Shown: in pieces, positions 8,061 to 14,497 of the stretch | Layout of the letters: every line of letters begins with the position of its first letter | How positions within the stretch are numbered: position 1 is the first letter of the stretch | Assembly (NCBI GenBank): GCA_017962085.1 | Contig: JAGCWA010000045.1 | Location: 1 to 45,967 of the forward strand | Origin: Paludibacteraceae bacterium | GTDB lineage: Bacteria; Bacteroidota; Bacteroidia; Bacteroidales; Paludibacteraceae | Length of the DNA stretch: 45,967 nt | Direction of reading: 5' to 3' | The notes under the pieces: generated by a model | What the model saw: only the letters and a program-made list of their open reading frames with translations | Told to the model about the DNA's origin: nothing | The model's database searches: none | Program-made: the position numbers and the translations under genes

Positions 8061-9998
8061 ATGATTTCTGTAGATAAGCTGACGATTCGATTCGGGAGCG
8101 TCACGTTGTTCAATGATATTTCCTATGTGGTGAACCCTAAGGACAAGATTGCCTTAGTCGGTAAGAATGGTGCGGGCAAGAGTACGATGCTGAAGGTCTT
8201 TGCGGGGCTACAGCCTGCGACGAGCGGAAGCGTCTCTGTGCCGAAGGATGTCACGATCGGTTATTTGCCGCAGCACATGATCCACAACGATGGTGTCACT
8301 GTCATGGAGGAGGCGGAGAAGGCTTTCTCCGATATCTTCGAGCTCCAGAAGGAGATTGAACGCATGACGGTGGAGCTGGCCGAAAGGACCGATTATGAGT
8401 CTGCCTCCTACCAACAACTGATCGAGCGCCTGACGCACGCCAACGAGCGCCTGGACATGATGGGCGTGAACAACTTCAAGGGTGAGGTGGAGAAGACGCT
8501 CTTGGGCCTCGGCTTCGTCCGCTCCGATTTCACCCGCCAGACGAGCGAGTTCAGCGGTGGCTGGCGTATGCGTATCGAATTGGCTAAGATCCTGCTGAAA
8601 CGCCCTGACGTCCTCCTGTTGGACGAGCCGACCAACCACCTCGACATTGAGTCCATCCAATGGTTGGAGGAGTTCCTCAAATCGAGCGGTAGCGCCGTCA
8701 TCTTGGTGTCGCACGACCGTGCCTTCATCGATGCGGTCACGAACCGTACCATAGAGATCTCTTTAGGCAAGATATACGATTACAAAGTCTCCTATTCCAA
8801 ATACGTGGAGTTGCGCAAGGAGCGCCGCGAACAGCAGTTGAGGGCATACGAGAACCAGCAGAAGCAGATACAAGACACGGAAGACTTCATCGAGCGCTTC
8901 CGTTACAAGGCTACCAAGTCCAACCAGGTGCAGTCGCGCATCAAGCAGTTGGAGAAGTTGGATATCATCGAGGTGGACGAGGAGGATAACTCCGCCCTGC
9001 ACCTGAAGTTCCCGCCGGCGCCTCATTCCGGCACCATCACGGTCGATGCGCAGCACCTGACGAAACGATATGGTGACAATGTTGTCTTGGAAGATATTGC
9101 CTTAACGATCAAGCGAGGCGAGAAGGTCGCCTTCGTGGGTAAGAACGGAGAGGGTAAGTCTACCCTGGTCAAGTGTATCATGGAGCAGATTCCTTATGAT
9201 GGAACCCTGAAACTGGGCCATTTGGTCAAGATAGGCTATTTTGCCCAGAACCAAGCCTCTTTGTTGGACGAGAACCTCACGGTGTTCGATACGATCGATC
9301 GTGTGGCGGTGGGGGATATCCGTACGAAGATCCGTGACATCCTAGGCGCTTTCATGTTCGGTGGCGAGGCCTCCGACAAGAAGGTGAAGGTGCTCTCGGG
9401 TGGTGAACGTACCCGTTTGGCGATGATCCGTCTGCTCTTGGAGCCGGTTAATTTCTTGGTGTTGGACGAGCCGACCAACCACTTGGACATGCGTTCGAAG
9501 GATGTGCTGAAGGATGCCATCAAGGCTTTCAACGGAACGGTTGTGGTAGTTTCCCATGATAGGGAGTTCCTGGATGGTTTGGTGGACAAGGTCTATGAGT
9601 TCGGCAACCATAAGATCAAGGAGCATCTGGGAGGAATCTATGATTTCTTGCAGTCCAAGAAGATGGCTTCCCTGCAGGAGTTGGAGCGCAAGGCGCAGCC
9701 GCAGGTGACGGAGGCGAAGGAGGTGAAGCCATCCGATAATAAGCTCTCGTATGAGGCGAAGAAGGAGTTGACGAAGAAGATCCGCAAGGCCGAGAAGGCG
9801 GTGGCTGATTCAGAGGCGGAGATCAACGCTATCGAGCAACGCATCGCGGAGATTGAGACGGAGCTCCAGAACCCTGAGAATGCGACGAACACAGCCTTGT
9901 TCGACGAGTATAAGAAGAAAAAGCACGAACTGGAGCAGAAAATGTACGAGTGGGAGCTCCTTTCCGAGGAGTTGGAGACGGTGAAGGCGCAGGCCTGA
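8061..9998 (+). CDS. ABC-F family ATPase
   Basis: ABC-F proteins have two ATP-binding cassettes in one chain and no membrane part; they bind the ribosomal E site and act in translation, and some protect ribosomes from antibiotics. This 645-residue protein has Walker A motifs at about 34 (GKNGAGKST) and 360 (GKNGEGKST), two signature motifs (SGGWRMR and SGGERTR), and DEPTNHLD motifs with Asp188-Glu189 and Asp469-Glu470. A charged inter-domain linker (about 240-310) and a Lys/Glu-rich C-terminal coiled coil (about 545-640) are present, as in the Uup/YdiF-like group. Nothing in the sequence identifies it as a resistance factor. Its TGA directly abuts the stop codon of the convergent nuclease gene with no base between them. 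Confidence 0.95.
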   Translation: MISVDKLTIRFGSVTLFNDISYVVNPKDKIALVGKNGAGKSTMLKVFAGLQPATSGSVSVPKDVTIGYLPQHMIHNDGVTVMEEAEKAFSDIFELQKEIERMTVELAERTDYESASYQQLIERLTHANERLDMMGVNNFKGEVEKTLLGLGFVRSDFTRQTSEFSGGWRMRIELAKILLKRPDVLLLDEPTNHLDIESIQWLEEFLKSSGSAVILVSHDRAFIDAVTNRTIEISLGKIYDYKVSYSKYVELRKERREQQLRAYENQQKQIQDTEDFIERFRYKATKSNQVQSRIKQLEKLDIIEVDEEDNSALHLKFPPAPHSGTITVDAQHLTKRYGDNVVLEDIALTIKRGEKVAFVGKNGEGKSTLVKCIMEQIPYDGTLKLGHLVKIGYFAQNQASLLDENLTVFDTIDRVAVGDIRTKIRDILGAFMFGGEASDKKVKVLSGGERTRLAMIRLLLEPVNFLVLDEPTNHLDMRSKDVLKDAIKAFNGTVVVVSHDREFLDGLVDKVYEFGNHKIKEHLGGIYDFLQSKKMASLQELERKAQPQVTEAKEVKPSDNKLSYEAKKELTKKIRKAEKAVADSEAEINAIEQRIAEIETELQNPENATNTALFDEYKKKKHELEQKMYEWELLSEELETVKAQA

Positions 9999-10802
9999 TC
10001 ACCGTTCCCATTGCGATATGTCCGCACACTTCTCCAACCGTCTTTCCGTGCGGTTAGGCAACCAGTCGAAGAAGTCGAAACCTGTGATCCGTTCTATATC
10101 ATTCACGGAGCGGACAGCCTTTTCGTAAGGTTGTCTGTCATTGTTGTTCTCAAAGACGAAGCCTATCGCCTTTTCCTCCCCTTGCTTGAGGGAGAGCACC
10201 ACTTTGAAGAAAGCGTCCGGCACGGCCACTTTGTGCCTCTTCCCAATCGTTTCAGTTTTTTTCTCCCTGAAGATCGGTCCGCATACGATGTAGATGCAAC
10301 TATCCTTCATGGCCCATTTCTCCCTGCAGACGGTCTCTAAAGTGCCCCAGTCGCCTGCATTTAGTGTGGCGCTTTGCGGGCAGATGTTGGTCAGCAGAAA
10401 GCACTCGTCCGCCGCGGTGGAGTCGAAGCGCATATCCGCGAAGGGCGCCATGTGTCCACGGCTCAGGTGGATGCTCGTGTGCTTCAGTTCCCCCGAGTAG
10501 TCGGAGTCTTCCACCCTGTAATCCTTCATTACCTTAGGGTCGGGCAGGAACTTGTTGCGACGTTTGACGGTGATGGTGGAGGCCTCCTCACGGGTGAGTT
10601 GCCAGGAGACCCAGTTCGGGACCAGCCGCTCCGTGTTGAAGGAGAGGGAGTAGTGTTGGTGGTCGATGACGACGCTGTTCTTCGGGCGTTGGCGCACCAT
10701 CAGGTCGTTGGGTGTCCCTGCGTTCTTAGGCAAGTTCAGGCACGAGTTGAGTCCCGCCAGCAGGAGGAGAGGAAGGAAGATAAGTGAATACTTATGTCTC
10801 AT
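9999..10802 (-). CDS. Lipoprotein DNA/RNA non-specific endonuclease (NUC1 / beta-beta-alpha-metal family)
   Basis: This 267-residue protein starts with a lipoprotein signal ending in LNS-Cys21, so the enzyme is probably anchored in the envelope. The catalytic motif reads SRGHM (His117 as general base, Arg115 before it) instead of the more common DRGH; Ser in the first position is familiar in Bacteroidota members. The metal-binding Asn148 sits in PQSATLNAGDW and Glu156 follows in TLE, so the active site seems intact. Such enzymes cut DNA and RNA without sequence preference and may serve nutrient uptake. I chose the ATG at 10802 because the longer frame to 10841 would translate the arm of the terminator hairpin and spoil the signal peptide. 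The terminator at 10811-10850 almost touches this start codon. Confidence 0.9.
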   Translation of the reverse strand: MRHKYSLIFLPLLLLAGLNSCLNLPKNAGTPNDLMVRQRPKNSVVIDHQHYSLSFNTERLVPNWVSWQLTREEASTITVKRRNKFLPDPKVMKDYRVEDSDYSGELKHTSIHLSRGHMAPFADMRFDSTAADECFLLTNICPQSATLNAGDWGTLETVCREKWAMKDSCIYIVCGPIFREKKTETIGKRHKVAVPDAFFKVVLSLKQGEEKAIGFVFENNNDRQPYEKAVRSVNDIERITGFDFFDWLPNRTERRLEKCADISQWER

Positions 10803-10810
10803 GATGATTG

Positions 10811-10850
10811 AAAAAAGGAAAGGCGCATTGTACGATGACAATGCGCCTTT
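10811..10850 (-). terminator. Strong intrinsic terminator between the OMP and nuclease genes
   Basis: A perfect 13-bp stem (10819-10831 with 10838-10850, core AAGGCGCATTGT) has a 6-base loop. On the minus strand the stem is followed by CCTTTTTT (10818-10811). It ends transcription from the outer-membrane protein gene and lies 8 bases before the nuclease ATG. Confidence 0.9.
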
Positions 10851-10869
10851 GGATAGTTACGTTATTGAT

Positions 10870-12267
10870 TTAAAATCTCCATCCGAAGGTGGCGATGATG
10901 TTACGCGTCTTCAAGTCCTCCTTCTCAGGCATAGCCTCGCTCTCATCCACTGGGAGGGAAGGGTAGAGGTAATCTTTGTTGTTTTGGAACACGTAAGCCA
11001 AGTCACAATAGAAAGTCTTACCCTTATAACCTAAACCTCCAGTCACGAAGATAGACTCTTGAGGCAATGTTATGATTCTGAATTTGGCGGTTCCTTCCGC
11101 TTCTCTCCTTGTGAAATTCTTCACAGGGCTGGATGCGTAAGCGAGACCGCCACGGAGGAAGAATCCCTCGCATACTTGAACTTCTCCGCCCAATTTCACG
11201 GTGTGGGACTTATTCATTTGCTCTTCAGCCAAGTCGGCTTCACTGTCGATAGTGATGTCTCTGACTTTCATGCGGATCTTTTGAAAGTTCTCGTATTGGT
11301 AGTCGATTCCGACCATCGCTTTCTTTCCGATGACGAAACCTGCGCCAGCCTTAAACTTCAGAGGAGTTCTCAGATCATACTTAGACGAAACTTGGGTTGT
11401 GAGGTCAGCATTGTCGTCACCGATCGTCACCTCAGAGAATTCGTGTATGTCGTAGTAGGTTGGCGTCTCGAAGGAAGCGCCGATCCTAATCTCGTCGATT
11501 GGACGGAAGATGGAACCGATTCGGAAGTTGAATCCGCTACCGTTAGCCTCGTAGTAGTTGTCCAAGAACCAGTGGTCAGCCTCCTCGCCAGGAAGAGTGT
11601 TCTCGTCATACATGGCGGTCTGTTTGTATTCGACCACGTTAATGCCGAGAGCCGCGCCCACATAGACCATGTTGCTGATGTTCATGCCGTATGCGATGTC
11701 CCATTGTCCCACATGGCCTTTCTCCGACAAGGTGTAGCCTCTATCAACATATTTGCCTCCGAATAAAGAGTATCCCTCTGCGTCGAGGAGGTTCAATTCT
11801 TTGGCGTCTCTGTGGAGGTCGTTGCCGTCACCCATCCAACCGATGTGGTCGGTTAAGGAGAATGGCACCGTCTCGCCCTTAACCCTCGAGTACCTTGAGA
11901 TGTTATTCAACCTATTGTAGTTGATGGCGAGAGAGGAGGTGACGTAACCTTTCTTGTTCTTCTTGCTTCCGAAGTTGCATACGAAGGCGAAGTTGTCCAA
12001 GGCAGCCTTTACCTCTCCGTCGTTGTTGATGTATAAACTTGGAGTGAAGGTGAAGTCCTTGCTCCGGTACACACCCAACGCTGCAGGGTTGTCTTTGATG
12101 GCGGATGGGTTTCCGCCCAAGGCGTTGAATGCACCTGCCATGCCTGAGTACCTTGCCGTCCCCAAAACAGGGTTTGTCTGGCTTAACTTCAAGGCGTCGT
12201 AGGCATTCTGGGAGAATGCCGCACCGGACAAAGCCACGATGCCTATTGTCATCAATAATCTTTTCAT
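10870..12267 (-). CDS. Outer-membrane beta-barrel protein, OmpP1/FadL-like
   Basis: This 465-residue protein has a signal peptide (about 1-19, cleavage near AFS-QN) and then the N-terminal segment typical of the Bacteroidota OmpP1/FadL-type transporters: SQTNPVLGTARYSGMAGAFNALGG followed by NPAALGVYRS. Alternating hydrophobic and polar strands rich in Tyr, Phe and Gly run to the C-terminus, which ends in WRF, the aromatic ending used for outer-membrane assembly. FadL-type barrels let hydrophobic compounds cross the outer membrane; the substrate here is unknown. The start codon follows the YG-rich gene with a 54-base gap and no visible promoter, so the two may be cotranscribed, ending at the terminator 10811-10850. 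Confidence 0.88.
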   Translation of the reverse strand: MKRLLMTIGIVALSGAAFSQNAYDALKLSQTNPVLGTARYSGMAGAFNALGGNPSAIKDNPAALGVYRSKDFTFTPSLYINNDGEVKAALDNFAFVCNFGSKKNKKGYVTSSLAINYNRLNNISRYSRVKGETVPFSLTDHIGWMGDGNDLHRDAKELNLLDAEGYSLFGGKYVDRGYTLSEKGHVGQWDIAYGMNISNMVYVGAALGINVVEYKQTAMYDENTLPGEEADHWFLDNYYEANGSGFNFRIGSIFRPIDEIRIGASFETPTYYDIHEFSEVTIGDDNADLTTQVSSKYDLRTPLKFKAGAGFVIGKKAMVGIDYQYENFQKIRMKVRDITIDSEADLAEEQMNKSHTVKLGGEVQVCEGFFLRGGLAYASSPVKNFTRREAEGTAKFRIITLPQESIFVTGGLGYKGKTFYCDLAYVFQNNKDYLYPSLPVDESEAMPEKEDLKTRNIIATFGWRF

Positions 12268-12321
12268 GTCTGTATGTTTTAAGTTTTTTAATTCTAACTA
12301 ATTAACTCTCCATTCGAAGGC

Positions 12322-13431
12322 TTATCTACGTCCGCCGCCGCTACGTCCGCCGCCGCTATAACCGCCGCTGCTGCGTCCGCCACCGCTATGACCGCCACCG
12401 CTGAAGCTGCTGGATGAGCGGCTGGAGGATGGGGAAGAGTAGCTGGAACGTGAGCTGCTGCCCGAGTTGGAAGATCTTGAGCTCGAAGAAGAGCGGAATG
12501 AGCTGCTGTTGGAAGACCTGCTGGAGGAGCTTCCGCTTCTCACTGAACCGTTGCTGCTGCGAGTTGAGCTGTTGCTGCTACGTACGGATGAGTTGCTGCT
12601 GCGAGGTGCGCTGTTGCTGCTTCTAACCGATGAGCCGCTGCTGCGTACGGATGAGTTGTTGCTTCTAACGGATGAGTTGCTGCTTCTTACCGCAGAGCTG
12701 TTGCTTCTGCGTACGGAAGAGGAGCCTCTGTTGACGGAGGCGCTGGATCCGCTGTTCCTGATCACACGCGTGCCGCTGTTTCTAACCTTGTTCACCCTGC
12801 GAATGTCGTGGTGAGGAGATACGAAACGGTGTGGCTTGTGGTGTAAGTAGTAGTGATGAGGACGGTGGTAGTAGCCCCAACCATAACCGTATCCGTAGTA
12901 GTTGTAACCCCAGTATGGATCCCAGTGGTAACGGTAGTATGGCCAAGAGTAGTACCCAACATAATAAGGCCTTCCCCAGTAATATCCGTAGTAGTAAGGA
13001 TATGAGTTGATGTAGACGGTAGTGGTGGTCGGAGAATCAGATCCTTCAACCTCTTCAACGGTGTACATCGGGATGCCTGCATCGTGGAAACGATTCAGCC
13101 TGTCGGTGTAAGTGTAGTCATCCCCTTTCTCAACCATGACGGTATCCGTGTAGAACTCTCCACCTGCGATGGACGGATCCTCGACAAAGATCGTGTCATC
13201 GTTGACGCGGACGTTTTGCTGCTGCTTCGTCTTGAGCACCATGGTTTGGTATTGAGCCTTCTTTTGAGCCTCTTCCCTCTCCTTGGCTAACTTTTCCGCA
13301 CGGGCTGCCTCTTCTTCCGCTTCCTTGTCTGCATCCTCTGAATTGTAGTAGATGTCATCAACTACAGCGAAGGCATTGTACGGCAGGAATGTGATTCCCA
13401 ACACGTAGAACAATAATTTTAGAATTTTCAT
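12322..13431 (-). CDS. Secreted low-complexity protein with Tyr/Gly-rich and Ser/Asn/Arg repeat regions
   Basis: This 369-residue protein has a signal peptide (about 1-22, ending AFA). A charged helical stretch rich in Glu, Lys and Ala follows (about 30-65), then an ordinary segment (about 66-135). Next comes a Tyr/Gly/Trp/His-rich stretch of about 60 residues (for example YYYGYYWGRPYYVGYYSW). The last 150 residues are loose heptad-like repeats of VRSSNSS, ending in GGGxSGGGR. The C-terminal 130 residues use almost only Ser, Asn, Arg, Gly and Val. No enzyme domain is visible. It may be a structural or sticky surface protein. An AGGAGG ribosome-binding site stands ten bases before the ATG, unusual for this phylum. 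It heads a unit with the outer-membrane protein gene. Confidence 0.82.
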   Translation of the reverse strand: MKILKLLFYVLGITFLPYNAFAVVDDIYYNSEDADKEAEEEAARAEKLAKEREEAQKKAQYQTMVLKTKQQQNVRVNDDTIFVEDPSIAGGEFYTDTVMVEKGDDYTYTDRLNRFHDAGIPMYTVEEVEGSDSPTTTTVYINSYPYYYGYYWGRPYYVGYYSWPYYRYHWDPYWGYNYYGYGYGWGYYHRPHHYYLHHKPHRFVSPHHDIRRVNKVRNSGTRVIRNSGSSASVNRGSSSVRRSNSSAVRSSNSSVRSNNSSVRSSGSSVRSSNSAPRSSNSSVRSSNSSTRSSNGSVRSGSSSSRSSNSSSFRSSSSSRSSNSGSSSRSSYSSPSSSRSSSSFSGGGHSGGGRSSGGYSGGGRSGGGRR

Positions 13432-13464
13432 GGCTTTACCCTCCTATAATTTAAATCAAAAACG

Positions 13465-13472
13465 TAATTTTG
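13465..13472 (+). promoter_or_regulatory. Candidate -7 box (TAATTTTG), rightward
   Basis: It matches TAnnTTTG and points to the short frame at 13497 and to prmA. No clear -33 element is seen. Confidence 0.4.
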
Positions 13473-13489
13473 TATCATAAAGTTTTCGA

Positions 13490-13497
13490 CAAAGATA
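13490..13497 (-). promoter_or_regulatory. Candidate -7 box (TATCTTTG), leftward, for the Tyr/Ser-rich protein gene
   Basis: On the minus strand it reads TATCTTTG and lies about 58 bases before the ATG at 13431. A weak CTTTC at 13515-13519 is the only -33 candidate. Confidence 0.45.
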
Positions 13498-13622
13498 TGA
13501 AAAAATATCTTATTGAAAGCATCGTCCCTTTATTTCAACGTACCGAAGATATGAAGATATATTCTTTGTCGCAAGTGATGTGGACGAATGGCATCTTTTT
13601 ATCGACGAATCAACGCTATTGA
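13497..13622 (+). CDS. Possible small protein or leader peptide before prmA (41 codons)
   Basis: An ATG at 13497 opens a frame of 41 codons that begins MKKYLIESIVPLFQ and ends three bases before the prmA ATG. The product would be a mildly basic peptide with hydrophobic patches and no signal peptide that I trust. Tight spacing to prmA and the upstream -7 box at 13465-13472 fit a translated leader. Against it, the frame is short, I recognise no family and there is no clear ribosome-binding site. It should be treated as a candidate only. Confidence 0.35.
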   Translation: MKKYLIESIVPLFQRTEDMKIYSLSQVMWTNGIFLSTNQRY

Positions 13623-13625
13623 CCG

Positions 13626-14465
13626 ATGAAGTATATAGAAGTCCGTTTTTCTTTTTCTTCTGATGAAGAATATGTTAAGGATTTATTATCCAATGAGTTA
13701 GGTGATTTAGGTTTCGAAAGTTTCTCTTCGGATGAGAAGGGCATGGTCGGCTATGTGCAGGCCTCCGTTTTCGACGAATCCGCCCTGAAGAACGCTTTGA
13801 CGGACTTCTCCTTCGACCCGAATGTACGCTTCGAGGCTAAGGCCGCGGAGGATAAGGACTGGAACGAGGAGTGGGAGAAGAACTATTTCCAACCCATCGT
13901 CATCGGCGACGAGTGCGTGGTGCACGGCTCCTTCCATAAGGATGTGCCGTCCGCCAAATACGACATCGTGATCAACCCTAAGATGGCCTTCGGTACGGGC
14001 TACCATGCCACGACGACCCTCATGATGAAGGCGTTGCTCCGCCTCGACGTCGCTGGCAAACGCTTGCTCGACATGGGCTGCGGTACGGCTATCCTCGCTA
14101 TCCTCGCCGCTAAAAAGGGCGCTACGGAGGTGGTCGGCATCGACATTGACGAGTGGGCCTACGAGAACGCGAAGGAGAACATCGTCATGAACGGAACGCC
14201 CGACATCGAGTTGAGGCTGGGTGGCGCGGAGGCGCTGAAGAGGGAGTCCTTCGATGTAATCTTGGCTAATATTAACAGAAATATATTGTTGCAGGATATC
14301 CGCCATTATGTGGAACGGATGCGGAGCGGTTCCCTCTTGTTCCTGAGTGGTTTCTATGAGTCTGATATCCCTGTCATCGAAGTGGAGACGGCTAAGCATG
14401 GACTGAGGAAACTCTCCTACGAAATGCAGAACGATTGGGTGGCCGTCCAGTTTGAAAAAGTCTGA
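13626..14465 (+). CDS. prmA: Ribosomal protein L11 methyltransferase
   Basis: PrmA transfers methyl groups from S-adenosylmethionine to ribosomal protein L11 in the cytoplasm. The 279-residue protein has the family layout: an N-terminal L11-binding part (about 1-90) and a C-terminal Rossmann methyltransferase. Motifs seen are PKMAFGTGYHATT (about 118-130), the SAM-binding loop DMGCGTAILAI starting at Asp149, the acidic VVGIDID strand end, and LANINRNIL, which takes the place of the NPPY motif as is usual in PrmA. The TGA stop overlaps a possible ATG of the helicase gene by one base, so the two genes form a unit. Confidence 0.95.
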   Translation: MKYIEVRFSFSSDEEYVKDLLSNELGDLGFESFSSDEKGMVGYVQASVFDESALKNALTDFSFDPNVRFEAKAAEDKDWNEEWEKNYFQPIVIGDECVVHGSFHKDVPSAKYDIVINPKMAFGTGYHATTTLMMKALLRLDVAGKRLLDMGCGTAILAILAAKKGATEVVGIDIDEWAYENAKENIVMNGTPDIELRLGGAEALKRESFDVILANINRNILLQDIRHYVERMRSGSLLFLSGFYESDIPVIEVETAKHGLRKLSYEMQNDWVAVQFEKV

Positions 14466-14497
14466 TGTTTAATGTTTTATATAAAAACCTAACTGTT

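Noticed and set aside
12400-12720. Regularly repeated short units resembling a CRISPR or minisatellite
   Set aside because: The repeats are in frame with the Ser/Asn/Arg codons of the secreted protein and show no unique spacers.
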